Shown piece after piece: positions 1 through 6,471 of a DNA stretch of 16,189 nt (within the stretch, counting starts at the first letter, position 1; each line of letters opens with the position of its first letter). A program made the translations under genes and the position numbers. Under the pieces are notes generated by a model. The model saw only the letters and a program-made list of their open reading frames with translations, did not search any database and had not been told where the DNA came from. The stretch covers positions 1 to 16,189 of the forward strand of contig JBFGDZ010000075.1 of the NCBI GenBank assembly GCA_041580375.1. The letters run 5' to 3'. The DNA comes from JAPUIN01 sp041580375 (GTDB lineage: Bacteria > Acidobacteriota > Polarisedimenticolia > Gp22-AA2).

Positions 1-2004
1 CCCCTGCACGGGATGGGCGTAGGGACTACCCGCGTAGACCTTCTCCTGGAAGAGTTCCATGGCCACGCCGGCCGGATCCCGGACGGCCCGCTCGACCGCC
101 GACAGGGCGATCGCGCGCGCCGCCGCGACGGCGTCCTCTCCGCTCCGCGGACTCCGGATCGTGGCGGCGAGGGCCTCGAGGGATCGTCGCAGCCGTTCCG
201 GAGTGGTGAGGAGCCGCGCCTCGCTGAAATCACGGCCGACCTGGACGTCGAAGGGGGCCGACGCGGGGGGCGGCGGATCATCCGGTTCGTCGCCGCCGGG
301 GCCGCTCCCGGCCGCTCCGTCGCCCGCGCCCCCTGCGGGATCGGGCGACCCCTGCGCGAGCAGCCGCCCCGCCATGAAGGCGAGACCCTCGCGCCCGGGC
401 GGATCGTTCGCGGAACCGAAAGGGAGGTGAAGAGACGCCGCGGTCAGCGAGTGGCGGCGATCCTGCAGCACGATGACGGTCAGCCCATTGTCGAGCGTCG
501 CCCGGATCGGCTCCGGAGGCCTCGCCGCGTCGCGGTAATGTCCCCACGCATCGGACGTGATTCGGTCGGCCTCCCGGGCCGAATAACGGGCGGCGCCGAA
601 CCCGGGCAGGAAGCCCGGGCGGGCCTTTCCCAGGCCATCGAGGACCTTGTGGAAGCGGTCCTTCTCCTGATCGGTGAACGGCCGGGTCTTCTCGGGGACC
701 ATGATCACGAGGCGCAGGTTGTCCACGACCAGGTACTTGGCGGCGACGCGGGCGATGTCCTCGACGGTGAGGCGCTCGTAGACGATGGGCAGATCCCAGT
801 AGTAGCGCGCTCCACCGAAGAGCGCGGCCTCGCCGAGCCGCTCGGCGCGCTCGGCGAGCCTTTCGGTGCGGATCCGTTCCTCGCTGACGAGCCGTTCGAC
901 GTAAGCGTCCAGATCGCTCTCCGAGAGTCCGCGCTCCTTGAACGAGGCAATGGCGCCCACGATGGCCGTCGCGGCCGCATAGGAACGCAGCGGGTTGAGC
1001 GGCTGGGCGGCGGCGTAGATCAGCCCGGCGTCCTCCAGGCCGTAGTAGGAGACCCTCGCCTCCGTCCCCGCCCCTTCGCCGCGGAGGGCTGCTCGCATCG
1101 GGACCAGCCTCTCATCGGCGATCGCGCGGGCCAGCACCTCCATCGCCGGACGATCCGGGTGGCGATACCCCGGCCCGACGAAGGAGACGGTGATCCACGA
1201 TTCCTGGACCTTCAGCCGCTTCTCGATGTCGTCGTGACCCGGGAAGGTCGAGGGCGCATCGGGAGGAGCCGGCAGCGTGGCGCTCTTCGATGCCCCGCCG
1301 AACGCTCTGTCGATCACGGCGTCCAGGGCGGCCGTGGTGAAATCGCCCGCCACTGCCAGCGCCATGTTGTTGGGCACATACAGGTTGCGATGGAAGGCGG
1401 CGATCGGGGGTCGCTTTAAACGGCCCACGGTGCGGAAGTTGCCCAGGAGCGGCACGCGGTAGGGATGGTCGCGGAACGCGGCCCGCATGGTCTCCAGAAA
1501 CGCGACCGAGGCCGGATCGTCATAGTGGGACCGGATCTCCATGCTGAGCGTGCCCAGCTCCGCGTCGATCTCCTCGTCCGTGAGCGTCGCGTTGAACGCC
1601 ATGTCGGCCAGCGAGGCGATCAGATCGGCCGCCGAGCCCGGCACCGCCGTCCCGGTCAGGTGGGTGCGATCGTAGTTCGACCGCACGGTGAGGCTCCCGC
1701 CCCAGCGGTTCGCGAGTCTCTGGTACTCGAACGCTTTCGATGTCTTCGTTCCCCGCTGGATGAGATGCTCCAGGAAATGCGCGTATCCGGCGGATGACTC
1801 GATCTCGTGCTTGCTTCCCGCGCCGACCCACAGGCTCGCGGCCACGAGCGGCAGGGTGTGGTCCTCGACCGTCACGATCTTCATTCCGTTGGGCAGGACC
1901 CGCGTGCGCGGCACGCCGGGCGCCGCGCCGACCGGCGCCGTCGCGGCCAGCGTTGCGATGAGGGTCGCGGCCGCGGCGGGAATGATGCGGGATCCGCTCG
2001 TCAT
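1..2004 (-). CDS. Secreted M16-family zinc metallopeptidase, two-module (C-terminus cut by window edge)
   Basis: The minus-strand frame is open from ATG at 2004 to the window edge (668 residues, no stop). Residues 1-28 look like an alanine-rich signal peptide ending near GAA, so the product is probably periplasmic. The inverted zinc motif HFLEH lies at 76-80 (H76, E79, H80), and E156, 75 residues further on, fits the third zinc ligand. A C-terminal M16 half with YVPNNMALAVAGDF follows at about 209-222. A second M16 N-terminal-type module starts near 503 (ATLDNGLTVIVLQD) but has LAFMAG where HxxEH would be, so it is predicted inactive, as usual for the second half of paired M16 enzymes. A Gly/Pro/Asp-rich insert occupies about 552-584. 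The family degrades peptides or processes proteins inside a clam-shaped chamber; the substrate is unknown. GGAG lies about 10 nt before the ATG. Confidence 0.93.
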   Translation of the reverse strand, partial: MTSGSRIIPAAAATLIATLAATAPVGAAPGVPRTRVLPNGMKIVTVEDHTLPLVAASLWVGAGSKHEIESSAGYAHFLEHLIQRGTKTSKAFEYQRLANRWGGSLTVRSNYDRTHLTGTAVPGSAADLIASLADMAFNATLTDEEIDAELGTLSMEIRSHYDDPASVAFLETMRAAFRDHPYRVPLLGNFRTVGRLKRPPIAAFHRNLYVPNNMALAVAGDFTTAALDAVIDRAFGGASKSATLPAPPDAPSTFPGHDDIEKRLKVQESWITVSFVGPGYRHPDRPAMEVLARAIADERLVPMRAALRGEGAGTEARVSYYGLEDAGLIYAAAQPLNPLRSYAAATAIVGAIASFKERGLSESDLDAYVERLVSEERIRTERLAERAERLGEAALFGGARYYWDLPIVYERLTVEDIARVAAKYLVVDNLRLVIMVPEKTRPFTDQEKDRFHKVLDGLGKARPGFLPGFGAARYSAREADRITSDAWGHYRDAARPPEPIRATLDNGLTVIVLQDRRHSLTAASLHLPFGSANDPPGREGLAFMAGRLLAQGSPDPAGGAGDGAAGSGPGGDEPDDPPPPASAPFDVQVGRDFSEARLLTTPERLRRSLEALAATIRSPRSGEDAVAAARAIALSAVERAVRDPAGVAMELFQEKVYAGSPYAHPVQG

Positions 2005-2033
2005 GCGATCGGGGCTCCGTGAGAGGAGCGCGC

Positions 2034-2062
2034 ATTATAACCGCCCAGTGGCTCCCTTTCAA
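2034..2062 (-). promoter_or_regulatory. Sigma70-type promoter of the M16 peptidase gene
   Basis: Read on the minus strand: -35 TTGAAA (2062-2057), a 17-bp spacer, then a perfect -10 TATAAT (2039-2034). The predicted start point is about 2027, giving a leader of about 23 nt that contains the GGAG ribosome-binding site. This AT-rich hexamer stands out in very GC-rich DNA. Confidence 0.75.
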
Positions 2063-2173
2063 CGGCGCTCCGCACGCGTGTCCAACGCCGCGTCACGGGT
2101 CGCCGGCTCCGTCGCATGGCTGCAACACCTCGTCAGGAGCGGCTTTGGGCGGACCCGCGACCGGAGAATCCGG

Positions 2174-2202
2174 TTGTCAGAGCGCGCCCGTCGGCGTATA
2201 TG
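2174..2202 (+). promoter_or_regulatory. Candidate sigma70 promoter of the small secreted protein gene
   Basis: -35 TTGTCA (2174-2179), a 17-bp spacer and -10 TATATG (2197-2202) give a plausible but imperfect promoter. The start would be near 2209, leaving a leader of about 115 nt before the ATG at 2324. A small CCGCC-a-GGCGG hairpin lies in that leader. Confidence 0.4.
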
Positions 2203-2323
2203 GAGGTCAATCCGCCAGGCGGGAGATCGACGGAGCGGATCATCCTCCGCTCCTCCGCCGTCTCGGGTGCGGGACGCTCCGGCGTCGCGCGCGGATCCCG
2301 GCTGGCGATGGGAGGGTATCGGG

Positions 2324-2788
2324 ATGAAACGGATGTTGATACTGGCGATCTGTCTCTGCCCGGCGCTGGCGTTCGCGCAGAAGACTTACACCAACGCGGA
2401 CCTCGTGGACATCGAGGTGCCGGGCGCCTACACGAACGAGGATCTGCGCCGGTTGCCCCCGCTGGCCGTGCAGGGCCGGCCGGCGGCGCAGCTGCCGCTC
2501 TTCGAGATCTCTCGCGGGGAGGACGGCCTCTTTCAGTCGTCGTTCGACTCTCTGAAGGCGCTGCGAGATGCGCTCGAGGCCGAGCTCGATCTCGAGATGG
2601 GCCGGATCGCCTTCTCCGAGTCTCCCTCCTCCGGGGACACGCAGAGCGCGTCGCCGCGCCTGGGATACCGCACCAAGGTGAGACGTCTGGTCCAGGAGCT
2701 CGCCAAGCGGATCGCACTCGTGGATCTGGAGATCGACCGTCTCCTGGACGAAGCGCGCAGGGCCGGCGCGTCGATCGATCGCAGGTGA
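2324..2788 (+). CDS. Small secreted protein of unknown function with YTNxDL motifs
   Basis: The product has 154 residues. The ATG at 2324 was chosen because GGAGGG lies 7 nt upstream and because it begins a classic signal peptide: MKRM, a hydrophobic stretch at 5-17, and a likely cut after AFA at 16-18. The mature N-terminus carries two spaced copies of a short motif, YTNADL (22-27) and YTNEDL (36-41), the second followed by RRLPPL. From about 75 to 147 the chain is charged and heptad-like, probably helical or coiled-coil, with a Ser-rich break at 98-110. I do not recognise a family and assign no function. It is a single-gene unit with a candidate promoter upstream and a strong intrinsic terminator downstream, back to back with the secreted peptidase gene. 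Confidence 0.82.
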   Translation: MKRMLILAICLCPALAFAQKTYTNADLVDIEVPGAYTNEDLRRLPPLAVQGRPAAQLPLFEISRGEDGLFQSSFDSLKALRDALEAELDLEMGRIAFSESPSSGDTQSASPRLGYRTKVRRLVQELAKRIALVDLEIDRLLDEARRAGASIDRR

Positions 2789-2874
2789 GCCGATGGTGAT
2801 CTGGGGAAGCTGAGCCGGGAGTCGAAGCCCGCCGGGTCCGCACGATCGGGACCGGGAATCGGGACATCGAACTG

Positions 2875-2910
2875 CGCCGCGAATCGCGTCGAGGATTCGC
2901 GGCGTTTTTT
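2875..2910 (+). terminator. Intrinsic (Rho-independent) terminator
   Basis: A perfect 11-bp stem, CGCCGCGAATC (2875-2885) with GATTCGCGGCG (2894-2904), has an 8-nt loop and is followed at once by six T (2905-2910). It lies 86 nt after the stop of the small secreted gene. There is no T-run on the other side, so it works only rightward. Confidence 0.92.
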
Positions 2911-2982
2911 CTGCGCGTGGATCCGGGCGGGGACGCAGGCGGGCGATCCGAACGCGACTCGAGGCGACGCTCGGGCAGGAGC

Positions 2983-3369
2983 CTAGTTCGCGGCCCCTCG
3001 GTTGGCGATCTTGTCGACCGCCTCGATGAGGGAGTCGATCTGAAACGGCTTGCTCAGGAAGCCCGCTCCCACCGAGCCGAGATGCTCGACCGTGCTCTGC
3101 CCGAAGAGGATTCCGGAAATGAACAGGATCTTGTCGGCCAGGCCGGGATTCACCCGTTTGATCTCCTGCGAGAGGATGAAGCCGTTCATGTCTGGAAGCA
3201 GGAGGTCGACGATGATCATGGCGAAGTTGCCGTCCCGGACCTTGGCCAGCGCTTCCTGGCTGTTCGTGGCGGTGTCGATGGCGTAGCCGCATCCCTCGAG
3301 CGTCTCGCGCACCAGATCCAGGACGGTCGGGTCGTCATCGACGAGCAGGATTTTCGACGTGGAAGGCAT
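2983..3369 (-). CDS. Stand-alone response-regulator receiver (REC) protein
   Basis: The 128-residue product is essentially one CheY-like receiver domain. Diagnostic residues are present: the acidic pair D11/D12 in LLVDDDP, phospho-acceptor D55 in MIIVDLLLPD, the switch Ser S85 in ISG, and K107 in LSKPF. No DNA-binding or enzymatic output domain follows, so it probably acts by protein-protein interaction or as a phosphorelay carrier. No histidine kinase is in the window, so its partner is unknown. The ATG at 3369 has GAGGAA about 4 nt upstream and ends in TAG. It appears monocistronic, with its own promoter just upstream. Confidence 0.95.
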   Translation of the reverse strand: MPSTSKILLVDDDPTVLDLVRETLEGCGYAIDTATNSQEALAKVRDGNFAMIIVDLLLPDMNGFILSQEIKRVNPGLADKILFISGILFGQSTVEHLGSVGAGFLSKPFQIDSLIEAVDKIANRGAAN

Positions 3370-3404
3370 CGGGTTCCTCGGCCGCCGGGTCGGCTACGAG
3401 ACTG

Positions 3405-3432
3405 AATATAAGTGCGCCGGGACCGATCGCAA
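3405..3432 (-). promoter_or_regulatory. Candidate sigma70 promoter of the receiver gene
   Basis: Read on the minus strand: -35 TTGCGA (3432-3427), a 16-bp spacer and -10 TATATT (3410-3405). The start would be near 3398, about 30 nt before the receiver ATG. The -10 matches five of six consensus bases and the -35 matches four. Confidence 0.5.
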
Positions 3433-3514
3433 GCCGGACGTCGCGCGGGGGGAGCGGACGTCAATGCCTTGGCGATCGGGCGGCGTCGCTGACGATCCTG
3501 CAACCTTCGATTCA

Positions 3515-3554
3515 GACGGAAGTCCGTCCGGATCCTCCGTTTCGGTATCCGGAC
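3515..3554 (-). terminator. Overlapping hairpins 3' of the lipid operon, possible terminator without a U-tract
   Basis: One stem pairs GTCCGGAT (3526-3533) with ATCCGGAC (3547-3554). Its 13-nt loop can form a further CCG/CGG pairing. A second stem, GACGG (3515-3519) with CCGTC (3524-3528), shares bases 3526-3528 with the first, so the two cannot fully form together. The structure starts 19 nt after the stop of the lipid kinase gene, where a transcript end is expected. No T-run follows in either direction, so termination is only inferred. Confidence 0.35.
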
Positions 3555-3572
3555 CCGCGTGGTGGACGCGGC

Positions 3573-4181
3573 TCAGAGGAGGAGACCCGCCACGGTCATG
3601 GCGAGCGCCGAGCCGATCGGGACGGTGAAGTTGTCGTCCAGCGGGAGCGGCAGGAGCTCGGTGATCGCGGCGGCCAGCGCGCCGATGAGCAACGAGCCCG
3701 GGCCCAGACGGAGCCCTTCGATCAGGAGGAGAGGCCAGCCGACGAGGAGGCACGCGAAAAAGCCGGCCGCCGCGCCCTCGAGCGTCTTGCCCCCGAAGAG
3801 TTTCACCCGGCCGAAATTGACGCCGACGATCTCGGCGACCGGATCGCCCACGGTCAAAAACAACAGAGCCGCGATGGCCGGGCCACGCGGGAACACGAGA
3901 ATGGTGATGAGGGCCGCGGCGAGAAAGAGGGTCGTGGTCGAGATCCGGCCGCGCTCCTTCTCCTTCGTGTACCCCTTGAAGTGCTCGAACAGCCACCGGT
4001 TCACCTTGGGATCCCTGAAGCGCCAGGACTCGAGCCAGATCATCACCCCGATGAAGAGGGCCAGAAGCCCCACGACGGGCGCCCGATCCCAGGGCGCGTC
4101 CAGCACCAGCCCGGAGGCGAGGTAGAGCAGGGGAAAGAGGAACCCCACCATGCGGAACAGCTTTCTCTTGACGAGGATCAT
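3573..4181 (-). CDS. CTP-dependent diacylglycerol/polyprenol kinase-family membrane protein
   Basis: This is a 202-residue integral membrane protein with about five to six hydrophobic segments. Its signatures are those of the DGK1/SEC59/VTE5 group within the phosphatidate cytidylyltransferase superfamily: GDPVAEIVG (112-120), FGGKTLEG (129-136), and the C-terminal LPLDDNFTVPIGSA (178-191). These enzymes use CTP to phosphorylate lipid alcohols such as diacylglycerol, dolichol or phytol at the membrane. The exact lipid cannot be read from sequence, and CDP-diglyceride synthetase is a less likely alternative. The ATG at 4181 overlaps the stop of the preceding plsY-like gene as ATGA, indicating translational coupling. 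The pairing suggests a role in making or salvaging phosphatidate. Confidence 0.85.
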   Translation of the reverse strand: MILVKRKLFRMVGFLFPLLYLASGLVLDAPWDRAPVVGLLALFIGVMIWLESWRFRDPKVNRWLFEHFKGYTKEKERGRISTTTLFLAAALITILVFPRGPAIAALLFLTVGDPVAEIVGVNFGRVKLFGGKTLEGAAAGFFACLLVGWPLLLIEGLRLGPGSLLIGALAAAITELLPLPLDDNFTVPIGSALAMTVAGLLL

Positions 4182-4795
4182 CCCGCGCCCTCCTCCTGGG
4201 CGGAGGCGCGCGCCTTCCCGATGCGCAGCCACAGCAGCGCAACCAGGGCGCCGCCGATGACCACGGCCTGCGAGCCGGGCGGGCGCAGGAAGGGAAACGC
4301 GGACGCCCCCCACGGGGTGAGATGGAGGGCCGTGAGGATCGGAAAGAGCCCCACCGAGGCGGTGCCGACGATGAACCGGCGGCCCGCCGAGAAGGGGAGA
4401 GTGGCGGCCCACAGGATCCCGGTCGCGACGAGGGCCGGAAAATCGAGGAAGCTGAAGACGCCCAGCGTGGAGGCGCCTCCCTTGCCCCCGCGGAACCGGA
4501 GAAACACGGAGAAGTCGTGCCCGAGGACGGCGGCGACGCCGACGGCGGAGGATTCCCAGAAGCCGAAGTCGAAACCCCACCGCGCGACGAGCGCCGGCAC
4601 CAGCGCCTTGAAGTAATCGAGGAGTCCGACGATGGCGCCGGAGATCGCGCCCACGTGCTTGAAGACGTTCGTCGCGCCCGGGTTTTTGGTGCCCTGCCCG
4701 AGCGTGTCGAAATTGGCGACGCCCCGCGCGATCAGGATCGCGAACGGTATGGAGCCGATCAGATAGCCGGCCGCGAGGCCCAGGGCGATGCGCAT
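4178..4795 (-). CDS. plsY: PlsY-family acyl-phosphate:glycerol-3-phosphate acyltransferase
   Basis: The 205-residue product has the usual PlsY length and about five hydrophobic segments. It starts with the typical YLIGSIPFA (11-19). Motif 1 is GTKNPGATNVFK (35-46) and motif 2 is GHDFSVFLRFRGGKG (92-106), both close to the PlsY signatures; LLDYFKALVP (58-67) matches the usual LLDxxKG helix. Motif 3, normally an RHxxNIxRLxxGxE stretch, is only hinted at by RIGKAR (191-196), so this is a divergent member. PlsY transfers an acyl group from acyl-phosphate to glycerol-3-phosphate, giving lysophosphatidate, the first committed step of phospholipid synthesis. No PlsX gene is in the window. No good ribosome-binding site precedes the ATG at 4795, and a hairpin pair lies upstream. 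The gene overlaps the lipid kinase by 4 nt. Confidence 0.88.
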   Translation of the reverse strand: MRIALGLAAGYLIGSIPFAILIARGVANFDTLGQGTKNPGATNVFKHVGAISGAIVGLLDYFKALVPALVARWGFDFGFWESSAVGVAAVLGHDFSVFLRFRGGKGGASTLGVFSFLDFPALVATGILWAATLPFSAGRRFIVGTASVGLFPILTALHLTPWGASAFPFLRPPGSQAVVIGGALVALLWLRIGKARASAQEEGAG

Positions 4796-4810
4796 CGGGC
4801 GTGGTCACCG

Positions 4811-4848
4811 TGCCGGAGCGTCCGGCATGATCGCGATCCGCCGCGATC
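4811..4848. other. Two adjacent hairpins between the GIY-YIG gene and plsY
   Basis: TGCCGGA-gcg-TCCGGCA (4811-4827, 7-bp stem) abuts GATCGCG-atccgc-CGCGATC (4829-4848, 7-bp stem). Both are perfect. They lie in the 85-nt gap after the nuclease stop and just before the plsY start, which lacks a clear ribosome-binding site. With no T-run they are not an intrinsic terminator. A processing or mRNA-stability role within the operon is possible but unproven. Confidence 0.45.
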
Positions 4849-4880
4849 GGTCGATAGTTTGAAGAGGATGCGCACGGGGG

Positions 4881-6470
4881 TCAAGTGCCGCCCTCCGGCC
4901 CGGGGCCCCGCGCGAAGATCCGCTGCCGGCCGGGACCCGCAGCGTCCGCGAGGACGCGCAGACGTCCGACCGCATCCTGCACGGTGGAGCATTCATCGAC
5001 GTCCAGAAGGTTCACGCTATCGCGACGGCGCCGCAGATACGATGAGACGAGCTCCCCGTCGACGTCGGCGGGGGACGGGGAGGCTTCGCCGGATCCGGGG
5101 GAGCCGCCCGGAGCCCCGGGCCCGAAATACGCGCGCTCGATGCGCTCGGCCGCCCGCGACCAGAGGCCGCAGCCGGCCGTCCGGCCGGTCGCGGGCGGGG
5201 CTCCCTCGCCCCCCTCTTCCCGTCCGGCCGGCAGGCCCGGCAACCGGCACAGATACCGCCCGCCGCGGAGCAAGTGAAGCGTGCACGTCGGCTCCGTCCC
5301 GGAGGCGGCGTCGGGCAGCACGACGATCAGGTTCAGCCGCGGACCGTACGGAGCGCTCCTCTCGTGCACCTCGAACTGACGGTTCAGGGGCGGCCGGTGC
5401 TCCACGATCAGGGCCGCCTCCAGAAGCTCCGCCTCGAGGTCGGACGCGACCGTCTCGCAGGCGAACGATCGCAGGCCGTCCCGGATCGCCGCGATCTTCG
5501 CGGAGCGCCTCGCCGACGGGAGGAAATAGGACCGCACGCGGTGCCGGAGGTTTTTCGTCTTCCCCACGTAGATCACCCGGCCGGAGGCGTCGAGGAACCG
5601 GTAGACGCCCGGCGCGTCGGGCAGGGCGCGCAGATCATTCTCGTCGAAGTCGTATCGCGACAGATCGGGGGGCGGCGCCGGCATCGTCTGAAACTCGAGG
5701 ATTGCATCGAGCCCGGTCAGACCGCGGTCCAGAAGGCGCGGCAGCAGCGCGAGCCAGGCCGCGGCGACGATGCGAACGCGGCCCCGGCAATCGTCCGGCC
5801 CCCGCGTCTCGACACCGAGCGCGCCGGCCAGATCGATCGCGGAATGTCCGCGTTTGAGGTCGAGGACAATCTGGCCGAGTCGGGCCGTCGAGATCACACT
5901 GGGGTGGAAGAGAAGTCCGGCGTCGGCGCAGGCGCGCAGGATCGGCTCGACGTCCCGGGCGGGTCGATGGCAGATGAGGGGACGGTCGCCGATCGTCTCG
6001 ATCAGATTCCGCAGATCGCTCGGGCCGATCGACGGCCGCGCGACGCCGGGGCGCGCCCCCCCGGCGATCGCCGGATCGACCCCTTCCGCGCCGTCCGCCG
6101 CCCAGGCCGGGTAGACCCGATCCGGACCCGGTTCGCCGCCGTCGACGAGGAGCAGGCAGGCGGCGAGCAGGCGGCCGCTGCCGCCCGGGCCCCCGCCGTC
6201 GGCCGCCAGGCTCGCGAAACTCCGGAGCGCGGACGGGGCCGGATTCCCGGCGTCCCTCCCGCGCATCGCGCACGTCCAGCCCTGGCCCGGAACGTAGCGC
6301 AGGCCCGGAACGGCCGCGAGCAGAGGGAACAGCAGGCGGCTGCAGGTCTCCTCGTCTCCCCCCTCGATGCGCAGGAAGCGGGCTGCGAGATCGCGGCTGG
6401 TGCGGGGCCGCCCTTCGGCCCGCAGATCCGCGACGATCGCCTCCGGGATCGAGAGGGCGCGGCGGGGCAC
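4881..6470 (-). CDS. Fusion of a degenerate DnaQ-like domain with a UvrC/Cho-type GIY-YIG nuclease domain
   Basis: The product has 529 residues from GTG at 6470, chosen because GAGGAG lies 4 nt upstream and the FIST stop is 1 nt before it. Residues 6-70 could form a small winged-helix-like segment. Residues 100-260 follow the layout of DEDD exonucleases (DnaQ epsilon type), but the catalytic acids seem mostly lost: VDGGE (109-113) stands at the first motif, CHRPARD (167-173) at HNAxFD, and CRGRVRIVAAAW (228-239) at HRAxxDA. Residues 283-366 form an intact GIY-YIG domain: GVY (288-290), YVG (301-303), NLRHRV (307-312), SDLEAELLEAALI (343-355) with the likely catalytic Glu, and PPLN (360-363). 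Exonuclease/GIY-YIG fusions are known relatives of UvrC and Cho, which incise damaged DNA. The last about 165 residues are unassigned and Gly/Pro-rich in part. Confidence 0.85.
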   Translation of the reverse strand: MPRRALSIPEAIVADLRAEGRPRTSRDLAARFLRIEGGDEETCSRLLFPLLAAVPGLRYVPGQGWTCAMRGRDAGNPAPSALRSFASLAADGGGPGGSGRLLAACLLLVDGGEPGPDRVYPAWAADGAEGVDPAIAGGARPGVARPSIGPSDLRNLIETIGDRPLICHRPARDVEPILRACADAGLLFHPSVISTARLGQIVLDLKRGHSAIDLAGALGVETRGPDDCRGRVRIVAAAWLALLPRLLDRGLTGLDAILEFQTMPAPPPDLSRYDFDENDLRALPDAPGVYRFLDASGRVIYVGKTKNLRHRVRSYFLPSARRSAKIAAIRDGLRSFACETVASDLEAELLEAALIVEHRPPLNRQFEVHERSAPYGPRLNLIVVLPDAASGTEPTCTLHLLRGGRYLCRLPGLPAGREEGGEGAPPATGRTAGCGLWSRAAERIERAYFGPGAPGGSPGSGEASPSPADVDGELVSSYLRRRRDSVNLLDVDECSTVQDAVGRLRVLADAAGPGRQRIFARGPGPEGGT

Positions 6471-6471
6471 G

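Larger units (their letters stand above)
2005..2323. other. Divergent intergenic region between the M16 peptidase and a small secreted protein
   Basis: This 319-nt gap has no convincing gene. It holds a minus-strand promoter for the peptidase (2034-2062) and a candidate plus-strand promoter (2174-2202) for the small secreted gene. Open frames cross it on both strands, but they have no recognisable protein features and look like high-GC accidents. Confidence 0.6.

Noticed and set aside
13..1419. Long plus-strand open frame opposite the M16 peptidase
   Set aside because: It is an antisense product of high GC. The minus-strand frame carries the signal peptide, zinc motif, promoter and ribosome-binding site.
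1688..2323. Upstream extension of the small secreted protein frame
   Set aside because: It lies antisense to the peptidase gene and its promoter. The signal peptide and ribosome-binding site fix the start at 2324.
2875..2910. The same hairpin as a terminator for the leftward receiver gene
   Set aside because: There is no T-run after the stem in the leftward direction.
4852..4884. Promoter for plsY with -35 TTGACC (4884-4879)
   Set aside because: The -35 is good but overlaps the upstream stop, and no -10 better than three of six matches lies 16-19 bp away.
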